From Streptomyces aurantiogriseus (lineage in GTDB: Bacteria > Actinomycetota > Actinomycetes > Streptomycetales > Streptomycetaceae), in the NCBI RefSeq assembly GCF_014649375.1, contig NZ_BMSX01000005.1, positions 420,373-484,372 on the forward strand: a stretch of 64,000 bases of DNA. The letters run 5' to 3'. Of this stretch, positions 16,639-23,640 are shown one piece after another. The position numbers and the translations under genes were made by a program. The notes below the pieces were generated by a model. It ran no database searches and was not told the origin of the DNA. It worked only from the letters and a program-made list of their open reading frames with translations. Position 1 is the first letter of the stretch. Every line of letters starts with the position of its first letter.

Positions 16639-18042
16639 GTGCCCGACTTCGACATGCTCGTCCTCGGATCCGGTCCGGGCGGTCAGAAGGCCGCCATCGC
16701 CGCGGCCAAGCTCGGCCGCCGCGTCGCCGTCGTCGACCGCCCCGACATGCTCGGCGGGGTCTCCCTCCACACCGGCACCATCCCCTCCAAGACCCTGCGC
16801 GAGGCGGTGCTCTATCTCACCGGCCTCACCCAGCGCGACCTCTACGGGCAGAGCTACCGCCTGAAGGAGGACATCACCGTCGCCGACCTGACCGCGCGCA
16901 CGCAGCACGTGGTCGGGCGTGAAGTCGACGTCATCCGCAGCCAGTTGTCCCGCAACCACGTCGCCCAGTTCATCGGCACCGGCCGGTTCGTCGACGACCA
17001 CACCGTCGCCCTGCGCGCGGCCGGCGGTCAGGAGCGGCTGCTGAGCGCCGAGCACATCGTTATCGCCACCGGCACCCGGCCCGCGCGGCCCGACAGCGTG
17101 GAGTTCGACGGGCGCACCATCCTCGACTCCGACAACGTCCTGACGATCGAGCGGGTTCCCCGGTCCCTGGTGATCGTGGGCGCCGGGGTGATCGGCATGG
17201 AGTACGCGTCCATGTTCGCCGCCCTGGGCAGCAAGGTGACGGTGGTGGAGAAGCGGGCGGGGATGCTCGACATGTGCGACGTCGAGGTCATCGAGTCGCT
17301 CAAGTACCACCTGCGGGACCTGGCGGTGACCTTCCGCTTCGGGGAGACGGTGGCCGCCGTCGAGCGCCATCCGCGGGGCGCGCTGACCGTGCTGGAGAGC
17401 GGCAAGAAGATCCCCGCGGACGTGGTGATGTACTCGGCGGGCCGGCAGGGCCTGACCGACGGGCTCGACCTCGACAAGGCCGGGCTCGCGGCGGACGCGC
17501 GCGGCCGGATCGCGGTGGACGAGCACTACCGCACGCAGGTGCCGCACATCTACGCCGTGGGCGACGTCATCGGCTACCCGGCGCTGGCCGCGACGGCGAT
17601 GGAACAAGGGCGCGCGGCCGCCTACCACGCCTGCGGCGAGCCCGTCGGACGGATGCACCACCTCCAGCCGATCGGCATCTACACCATCCCGGAGATCAGC
17701 TTCGCCGGCCGGACCGAGGACCAACTCACCGAGGACCGCGTGCCGTTCGAGGTCGGCATCGCCCGCTACCGCGAGCTGGCCCGCGGCCAGATCGTCGGCG
17801 ACGCACACGGCATGCTCAAGCTGCTCGTCTCGCCCGAGGACCGCACCCTGCTCGGCGTGCACTGCTTCGGCAGCGGCGCGACCGAGCTGATCCACATCGG
17901 CCAGTCCGTGATGGGTCTCGGCGGCACTGTCGACTACCTCGTCGACGCGGTCTTCAACTACCCGACCCTCGCCGAGTCCTACAAGGTCGCCGCCCTCGAC
18001 GCCACCAACCGGCTACGGCAGTTGGACCGGATCGGGGACTGA
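16639..18042 (+). CDS. sthA: Soluble pyridine nucleotide transhydrogenase
   Basis: The 467-residue flavoprotein of the disulfide oxidoreductase fold transfers hydride between NADPH and NAD. It has the FAD GSGPGG motif near residue 11, the NAD GAGVIG motif near residue 177, and the second FAD motif YAVGDVIG near residue 311. The redox-active cysteine pair of lipoamide dehydrogenases is absent: the segment reads [15 protein letters not shown]. That is diagnostic of SthA. The GTG start at 16639 agrees with the usual MPDFDML beginning, though GGAGG lies almost on the start codon; the next ATG at 16654 would be better spaced. Its stop lies inside a 22-bp repeat that is duplicated into a terminator. 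Confidence 0.92.
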   Translation: MPDFDMLVLGSGPGGQKAAIAAAKLGRRVAVVDRPDMLGGVSLHTGTIPSKTLREAVLYLTGLTQRDLYGQSYRLKEDITVADLTARTQHVVGREVDVIRSQLSRNHVAQFIGTGRFVDDHTVALRAAGGQERLLSAEHIVIATGTRPARPDSVEFDGRTILDSDNVLTIERVPRSLVIVGAGVIGMEYASMFAALGSKVTVVEKRAGMLDMCDVEVIESLKYHLRDLAVTFRFGETVAAVERHPRGALTVLESGKKIPADVVMYSAGRQGLTDGLDLDKAGLAADARGRIAVDEHYRTQVPHIYAVGDVIGYPALAATAMEQGRAAAYHACGEPVGRMHHLQPIGIYTIPEISFAGRTEDQLTEDRVPFEVGIARYRELARGQIVGDAHGMLKLLVSPEDRTLLGVHCFGSGATELIHIGQSVMGLGGTVDYLVDAVFNYPTLAESYKVAALDATNRLRQLDRIGD

Positions 18043-18095
18043 ACGAGGTCGGTTCGGGGACTGAACAGGGCCGGTTCGGGGACTGAACCGGCCCC
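18032..18095. repeat. 22-bp tandem repeat spanning the sthA stop codon
   Basis: TCGGGGACTGAAC occurs at 18032, 18054 and 18076, an exact 22-bp period. The first copy contains the sthA TGA. The two further copies repeat the stop region beyond the gene. Confidence 0.85.
18068..18094. terminator. Bidirectional terminator between sthA and DUF5709
   Basis: GGGCCGGTTC (18068-18077) and GAACCGGCCC (18085-18094) form a perfect 10-bp stem with a 7-base loop between two convergent genes. It is built from the last copies of the 22-bp repeat. Confidence 0.7.
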
Positions 18096-18108
18096 GACCC
18101 AGTCGGTC

Positions 18109-18582
18109 CTACGGCAAGTCGTCCTCGTTGACGACATGAACGGCGGCCTCCTCCGCACCCGCGGCGCCCGCGTCGATGCCGACGTCCTCGGCGATCTCCT
18201 CCTTGGTCTCATCGGGGTGGGCTCCCTCGTCGGGGGCGACCAGGCGTCCGGCGCGTTCCTCGCCCGCCTCGGGGTCGACCGGCTCGCCCTCGCCCTGCGG
18301 GAGGTCGCCGACGTCGTCCCCGGCGGGCTCGGACACGTCCGGCACCTCCTGGGCGAGGCGCTGGTCGAGGGTCTCGCCGTCGTGCTGTTCGGCCGCGGTG
18401 GTGCCGTACTTGGTGACACCCAGCGGCTTCTCCGGCGGGGAGTAACCCTCGTCCAGGGTGTCGTCATAGGTGCGTTCGTCGAGCGCGTCCTGCAGGTCGA
18501 GGGGAGCGGCGTCCTCCTGCTCCTCGTTGGTGCCGGTGGGCTGGTAGGCGTCGTCGCCCATGGTCTCGGGCTCCGTACCCAT
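18109..18582 (-). CDS. DUF5709-family protein
   Basis: The 157-residue, very acidic and presumably disordered protein has the DUF5709 pattern DDAYQPTG, LDLQDALDERTYDDTLDEGYSPPE (quoted in two parts: LDLQDALDER and DTLDEGYSPPE) and EETLDQRL-like segments. It has no Cys and no hydrophobic helix. The function is unknown. ATG at 18582 was chosen because GGGAGG precedes it by five bases; the open frame runs 29 codons further upstream without a site. It converges on sthA across a shared terminator. Confidence 0.8.
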   Translation of the reverse strand: MGTEPETMGDDAYQPTGTNEEQEDAAPLDLQDALDERTYDDTLDEGYSPPEKPLGVTKYGTTAAEQHDGETLDQRLAQEVPDVSEPAGDDVGDLPQGEGEPVDPEAGEERAGRLVAPDEGAHPDETKEEIAEDVGIDAGAAGAEEAAVHVVNEDDLP

Positions 18583-18808
18583 GGATGCCTCCCTGGGCTG
18601 CTGAGTTCGCTGCGTTGTCCCCGTCTGCTCGTCCGGGTATCCCCGCCGGGCGCGCCCCAACCTCGGCACATGCCCACCGCACGGGCCCCTGCGGAGCTGA
18701 CCCGCCCGTCAATCTTGAAAGCTCAACAGCCGGCACGGTCACCCCTCGCACACTCCGTGTGACCCTCCGCCACGCACGTGGGGACTGCAGGCCTGATCAC
18801 CGGGGTGC

Positions 18809-19963
18809 TCACGCCTCGTCGGTCCGCCCGGCCCGCCCCGTCGTCCACCTCTCCTCCACACGGCCGGCCTTCCACACCACGAGGGCCACGACCCACGTGG
18901 CGACGAACAGGCCGACGATGACGTAACCGAGCGCGTTCAGGTCGAGGCCGGCGATCCAGTCCCAGAACGGGCCGTGCAGGCCGAGCCTGTCCGCGAGCAG
19001 GCCCAGGAGTTCGACGGTTCCGATGAGCAGGGCGACGGCGACGGACAGGCCGGTGATGGTGAGGTTGTAGTAGACCTTGCGGACCGGCCTGGAGAACGCC
19101 CAGTCGTAGGCGAAGTTCATGAAGGAGCCGTCGATCGTGTCGAGGAGGGACATACCGGCGGCGAACAGGACGGGCAGGCAGAGGATCGCGTACCAGGGCA
19201 GGCCGGAGGCGGCGCCCGAGCCCGCGAGGACGAGGAGGGCGACCTCGGTGGCGGTGTCGAAGCCGAGGCCGAAGAGCAGGCCGAGCGGGTACATCTGCGA
19301 GGGCTTGGTGACCGACTTCATGACGCGGCCGAGGAGGCGGTTCATGAAGCCTCGCTGGTTCAACTGCTCCTCCAGCGCGGCCTCGTCGAAGTGACCCGAG
19401 CGCATCTGGCGGAACACCTTCCAGATGCCGGCCAGGGCGACCAGGTTGATCGCCGCGATGAGGTAGAGGAAGGTGCCGGAGACGGTCGTACCGATCAGGC
19501 CGGTGATGTCGTGGAGGTGGGAGTCGTCGTCGCCGACCGGTCCGGCGACGGTCTTCACGCCGAGGGAGAGCAGCAGCGCGAGGGCGAAAACGACGCTGGA
19601 GTGGCCGAGGGAGAACCAGAAGCCGACCGACAGCGGCCGCTGCCCCTCCCCCATCAGCTTGCGGGTGGTGTTGTCGATCGCCGCGATGTGGTCGGCGTCG
19701 AAGGCGTGCCGCAGACCGAGCGTGTACGCGGTGACACCGACGCCTATGCCGAAGGTCTGCGTGCCGATGGCGTAGTGGTGCGGGGCGACGATCGCGACCA
19801 GGGTGAACCAGCCGATCACATGCAGCGCCACGATCACGGCGGCCATCCCGCCCACCCTGATCCACTCCTGCCGCGTCAGGGAGCCACGGGCGCGGTGCCG
19901 GGCCGCCCCCTGGTCGGGGGCGGCGGGGAGGAGGGGCGGAGCGGAATCAGGGGCGGCCGTCAT
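18809..19963 (-). CDS. nicT: NicT/HoxN-type nickel or cobalt transporter
   Basis: The 384-residue integral membrane protein has eight predicted helices. The NiCoT signature RHAFDADHI lies in helix II (His86, Asp91, His92). LGHSSVV and FGLGFDTATE are the second and third conserved motifs. These permeases bring in Ni2+ and/or Co2+ at low concentration, here probably for urease, Ni-superoxide dismutase or cobalamin. ATG at 19963 starts before the basic N-terminal tail; a TTG at 20035 would add 24 residues. A Nur-box-like dyad lies 67 bp upstream of the ATG, which suggests nickel-dependent repression. Confidence 0.9.
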   Translation of the reverse strand: MTAAPDSAPPLLPAAPDQGAARHRARGSLTRQEWIRVGGMAAVIVALHVIGWFTLVAIVAPHHYAIGTQTFGIGVGVTAYTLGLRHAFDADHIAAIDNTTRKLMGEGQRPLSVGFWFSLGHSSVVFALALLLSLGVKTVAGPVGDDDSHLHDITGLIGTTVSGTFLYLIAAINLVALAGIWKVFRQMRSGHFDEAALEEQLNQRGFMNRLLGRVMKSVTKPSQMYPLGLLFGLGFDTATEVALLVLAGSGAASGLPWYAILCLPVLFAAGMSLLDTIDGSFMNFAYDWAFSRPVRKVYYNLTITGLSVAVALLIGTVELLGLLADRLGLHGPFWDWIAGLDLNALGYVIVGLFVATWVVALVVWKAGRVEERWTTGRAGRTDEA

Positions 19964-20029
19964 CGGGCGGAGGATCCTTCTGTCGGGTCGTACGGCCGCA
20001 CTGCGCAGCCTGGTTTCATCCTCCGGTAC

Positions 20030-20046
20030 CTGCAAGTCATGTGCAG
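20030..20046 (-). promoter_or_regulatory. Nur-box-like dyad upstream of nicT
   Basis: CTGCAAGTCATGTGCAG is an inverted repeat close to the reported Streptomyces Nur operator (TTGCAA-N5-TTGCAA type). It lies 67-83 bp upstream of the nicT ATG. Recognition by Nur, the nickel-responsive Fur protein, is inferred from motif and context. Confidence 0.45.
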
Positions 20047-20164
20047 TAAAGCCCGTGACAGGTCTTCACCACGAGTGCGGAAAGCACCCGGTCACGGGGG
20101 CCCGTTGCCAGGCGTCCCGTGTCACCGCGTCCCGCGTCACGCCTCCGTGCCCCCGGTCCCCGGG

Positions 20165-21019
20165 TCACGGCGCCGCGTTCGGCCCGTCCGGCCGGCTGCG
20201 GCGCTGCTCGACCATCTCGCGGCTCAGTTCCTCCGTCTCCGCCTCGGGCAGCCGCTCGAAGCCGTCCTCGGTGATGACCGACACGATGGGGAAGATACGG
20301 CGGTTGATGTCCGGGCCGCCGGTCGCGGAGTCGTCGTCCGCCGCGTCCCACAGTGCCTGGAGGGCGGCGAGGGCGGCCGCGCGCCGGTCCATGCCCTTGT
20401 GGAACAGCTTCTTCAACGCGCCCCGGGCGTACGGGGATCCGGAGCCCTCGGCGTGGAAGTCCCGCTTCTCGTACAGGCCTCCGGCGACGTCGAAGCTGAA
20501 GATGCGGCCGCGCTCGCCCTCGGGGGCGGAGGCGTCGTACCCGGTGAGGAGGGGGACGACGGCGAGGCCCTGCATGGCCTGGCCGAGGTTCTCGCGGATC
20601 ATGCCGGCCAGTCGGCGCGCCTTCGCGTTGAGGGTCATGGCGGTGCCCTCGATCTTCTCGAAGTGCGCCAGCTCGACCTGGTAGAGCTTCACCATGTCCA
20701 GGGCGAGTCCGACGGTGCCGGCGAAGGCGACGGCCGTGTGGTCGTCGGCGGGGTGCACCTTCTCCAGGTCGCGCTGGGCGATGAGGTTGCCCATGGTGGC
20801 CCTGCGGTCGCCGGCGATCAGCACGCCGTCGCGGTAGGCGAGAGCGAGGACGGTGGTGCCGTGCGGCACCTGGCCGGGCGCGGCCCGTACGCCGTCCGGG
20901 AGGATCCGGCGCGTGCTGAGCAGCTCCGGGCGGTGTTCCGCAAGGAACTCGGTGAAGGACGAGGTCCCCGGGGTGAAGAACTCCTCCCCCAACCGCCCGC
21001 CGTTCTCGTTCCACGTCAT
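20165..21019 (-). CDS. prcB: Proteasome beta subunit, orphan copy
   Basis: The 284-residue protein has a propeptide of 54 residues ending in VPHG, followed by the catalytic Thr55 (TTVLALAYRDG). The family residues Asp (AGDRRATMG) and Lys (QRDLEKV) are intact, so it should be an active Ntn hydrolase after self-cleavage. Streptomyces normally encodes prcB in a dop-pup-prcB-prcA-pafA cluster. Here there is no alpha subunit, Pup or ligase nearby, and the sequence differs clearly from the usual Streptomyces PrcB as I remember it. It is therefore probably a second, paralogous beta subunit. Good GGGGGAG site before the ATG. It could form an alternative or mixed core particle. Confidence 0.85.
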   Translation of the reverse strand: MTWNENGGRLGEEFFTPGTSSFTEFLAEHRPELLSTRRILPDGVRAAPGQVPHGTTVLALAYRDGVLIAGDRRATMGNLIAQRDLEKVHPADDHTAVAFAGTVGLALDMVKLYQVELAHFEKIEGTAMTLNAKARRLAGMIRENLGQAMQGLAVVPLLTGYDASAPEGERGRIFSFDVAGGLYEKRDFHAEGSGSPYARGALKKLFHKGMDRRAAALAALQALWDAADDDSATGGPDINRRIFPIVSVITEDGFERLPEAETEELSREMVEQRRSRPDGPNAAP

Positions 21020-21094
21020 GACACTCCCCCTCGTCTCCCGGTCCGGCCATCGGACTCCTACCAGTTGCCGGCGGGCGGGAAACGCGGGCCCGGG

Positions 21095-22036
21095 TCACAG
21101 CGCCTTGCGGCGGATGAGGATCCCCAGCACCAGCAGGCCCGGCAGCAGCGGCAGCCACATCGTCAGGAGCCGGTAGCCGAGCACGGCGGAGGCGGCCGCG
21201 GCGGCCGGCGCCCCGGCGGCGGCCAGGGCGAGGGCGAGCGCCGCGTCGAGCGAGCCGAGTCCGCCCGGTGTGGGCAGCAGGGCGGCCGCACTGCTCGCGG
21301 CGAGATAGAGCAGCGCCACCCGGGCCGGTGGCAGGGGCAGCGCGACGGCCCGGCTGACGGCGATCAGCACGCACGCGTGCAGCCCGGCGAACGCCGCCGA
21401 CCCGCCCCACAGGGCCGCCGCCCGTCGCGGCTGTGCGTGGACGGCCCTGATGTCCGCGACCGCCCCGGTCAGGGCCCGTCGGCACCGTGGCCACAGCCGG
21501 CCGGCCACCAGGACGCACACTCCCACCACCGCGACGGCGACGGCCGCTTCACCGCCCCAGTCGTGCGGGATCCGCAGGATCCCCGGGCAGACGGCGGCGA
21601 ACACGACGACCAGGGCGGCCCGCGCCACCCCGCCGGCCGTGGCCTTGACCGCGACGGCGGTCGCCGCGCGCCCGGCCGGCAGTCCGCAGCGCATGAGGAA
21701 GCGCAGGTTGACGGCGCCGGCACCGAGCCCGGCCGGCAGAACGTGGTTGGCGGCGGAAGCGGCGAACTGCGCGGCCACGAGCCGGCCCGGAGGCAGCGGC
21801 CTGAGCACGGCGCCCTGCTGGGCCAGGGCCGCGCACAGCCAGGTCCCGCACGCGGCGACCGCACCGACGAGCAGCCACCCCTGGTCGGCGACCACGAGCC
21901 GGAGGGCACCGGACTCCAGCACGGGCCAGTGACGGCGGGCCAGGAGGACGGCGGCCACGAGGACGCCGAGCGTGAGGGCGGTCTGCCAGTAGGCACCTCT
22001 TCGCGTCGCCGCGACGGTGACCTGCTCGGACGTCAT
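21095..22036 (-). CDS. Flippase-like UPF0104/LPG-synthase-domain membrane protein
   Basis: The 313-residue protein is almost wholly transmembrane (about eight helices). It carries the LPG-synthase TM domain pattern, with AANHVLPAGLGAGAVNLRFL (residues about 98-117) and PTPGGLGSLDAALALAL near the C-terminus. The family includes lysyl-PG synthase membrane halves and putative lipid-linked sugar flippases. There is no aminoacyl-transferase domain, so lipid or glycolipid handling is more likely. Its ATG overlaps the TGA of the upstream glycosyltransferase (ATGA), so the two probably act together on a cell-envelope glycolipid. Confidence 0.8.
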   Translation of the reverse strand: MTSEQVTVAATRRGAYWQTALTLGVLVAAVLLARRHWPVLESGALRLVVADQGWLLVGAVAACGTWLCAALAQQGAVLRPLPPGRLVAAQFAASAANHVLPAGLGAGAVNLRFLMRCGLPAGRAATAVAVKATAGGVARAALVVVFAAVCPGILRIPHDWGGEAAVAVAVVGVCVLVAGRLWPRCRRALTGAVADIRAVHAQPRRAAALWGGSAAFAGLHACVLIAVSRAVALPLPPARVALLYLAASSAAALLPTPGGLGSLDAALALALAAAGAPAAAAASAVLGYRLLTMWLPLLPGLLVLGILIRRKAL

Positions 22037-23529
22037 GCGGGTCCGTTCACGCGGGGCGGGGGCGCGATGTGCAGGTCCAAACCGGCGGACGGGTGGGTCC
22101 TCCAGTCGCGGGCGTACGGGGGCGGCGGGACGCCCGGCCGGGAGAGGGCGGCGGTCGGGATCCGGCGGGCGGTGCTCAGGATGCCCGCCACGGTGGTGTT
22201 GGCGTCGTGGCCGCCCGGGTTGGCCGAGGAGCAGCCGGTGTAGAAGGCGAGGGGCACCGCATTGGCTCCGGTGAGCAGACAGGGCGGGCGGACGCCCAGT
22301 CGGTGCAGGTGGCCGGCGGTGCGGCTCCAGTTCCGGCGGTCGGCGGTGGTGCGGTCCACGGTGCGGTCCAGGACGACGTACTGCACCGCCAGGTGTCCCG
22401 CCAGTCCCAGCGCGAGCACCACGAGCGCGGCCGGGCGCCACCGGCCGCTCGCCGAGGTGACCAGATGGAACAGGGCGTCGGCGACCGGGATCGCGAGCAG
22501 GAGGTACGCGGGGAGCAGGAAGCGCGGTGCCGCGTAGCCGATCATGAACAGGTACGGCACGGCGGCCGTCGTGGCGCAGGCGAGCAGGAGGCCGGTGGGT
22601 CCGGTGCGCCGCGCGCGGACCGCGACCGTCAGGCCGACGGCGGCGAGCAGCGGGAGGACGAACCACCAGGCCATGACGGCGGGGTGCGGCAGCGATCCGG
22701 TGCACGGGCGGCACAGGGTCCGGCCGATCAGGCTGCGCAGCTGGTCGTCGACGGCGATGTTCCAGCCGAGTCCGCCCTGGATGCGGGATCCCTCGGACAG
22801 CCGCTGCGTGAGGCCGCCGTACGCGAGGTGGGCCTCGATCACCCACTGCCCGATGCCCGTCGCGAGCCCGGCGAGCAGGACGAGCGCGAGGCGCATCCGC
22901 CGGCCGGCCGCCATCCACACGAGCAGCGGCAGGCTGATCCACACGGCGTCGGTGGGCCGCATCCACGCCATCAGCGCGGCGCCCACCGCGACGCCCCCCA
23001 GCGCGGCCCGGTCCCGGTGGTCGGCGGCGGCCCGCAGGCAGCAGCCGACGCAGGCCAGGGCACCGAGCGCGACCCAGTAGTTGGGCATGGCCGCCGGGCC
23101 GTAGAAGAGCGTCACCCACAGGGAGGCGAAGAGGGCGCCGGCGGCGGCCAGGACGCGGGCCGGGAAGTAGCCGCGCCAGACGCGCAGGGCCAGGTAGAGG
23201 CCGAGGCCGGACAGGACCGCGAGGTAGACGCGGAGCAGCTCCGTGGAGGTCGACCAGGAGGTGACCGGCGCCACGAGCAGGGCCACCCCGCGGGCGCGCG
23301 GTGCGCTGAAGAAGGCCGGGGGTGCCTGGGCGCTCGACTGGCTGACGTACACGGTCTCGTCCCAGCCGAGGCCCAGGCTCGGGCGGACGAGGACCAGTTG
23401 GGCCACGGTGAAGGCGACGGCCACGGCGGCGAGGAGCCATTCCCCGCGCCGTTGCCAGGACAGGCCGGGCGCGGCCGCCGATGTGCCTCGTCTCGCCCCG
23501 ACGAGCAGGGCGTCCGTGCCGTGGGCCAT
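22033..23529 (-). CDS. GT-C-fold membrane glycosyltransferase-like protein
   Basis: The 498-residue protein has ten or more predicted helices and an extracellular WDETVYVSQ motif after the first helix. The Asp-Glu pair there is typical of GT-C enzymes (ArnT/PMT/GT39-like) that use polyprenyl-phosphate sugars. The C-terminal 110 residues form a soluble external domain. Acceptor and donor cannot be read from the sequence. ATG at 23529 is well spaced from GAGGGG; a GTG six bases upstream lies on top of that site. It is coupled to the flippase-like gene by a 4-base overlap. Confidence 0.75.
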   Translation of the reverse strand: MAHGTDALLVGARRGTSAAAPGLSWQRRGEWLLAAVAVAFTVAQLVLVRPSLGLGWDETVYVSQSSAQAPPAFFSAPRARGVALLVAPVTSWSTSTELLRVYLAVLSGLGLYLALRVWRGYFPARVLAAAGALFASLWVTLFYGPAAMPNYWVALGALACVGCCLRAAADHRDRAALGGVAVGAALMAWMRPTDAVWISLPLLVWMAAGRRMRLALVLLAGLATGIGQWVIEAHLAYGGLTQRLSEGSRIQGGLGWNIAVDDQLRSLIGRTLCRPCTGSLPHPAVMAWWFVLPLLAAVGLTVAVRARRTGPTGLLLACATTAAVPYLFMIGYAAPRFLLPAYLLLAIPVADALFHLVTSASGRWRPAALVVLALGLAGHLAVQYVVLDRTVDRTTADRRNWSRTAGHLHRLGVRPPCLLTGANAVPLAFYTGCSSANPGGHDANTTVAGILSTARRIPTAALSRPGVPPPPYARDWRTHPSAGLDLHIAPPPRVNGPA

Positions 23530-23640
23530 CTCCACCCCTCACCGTAAAACCGGAACAAACCGGGAAAACACGGCAAAAGTAACCCGCCTCGGGCGGATAC
23601 GCAGGGTGAAGACCGGCCAAGTGCCCGACAGGTCAGGCGA

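Noticed and set aside
20047..20164. Cobalamin or Ni/Co riboswitch upstream of the nicT gene
   Set aside because: I searched by eye for the B12-box pattern and conserved core on the minus strand and did not find them. Only a nested inverted repeat and a Nur-like dyad are visible.
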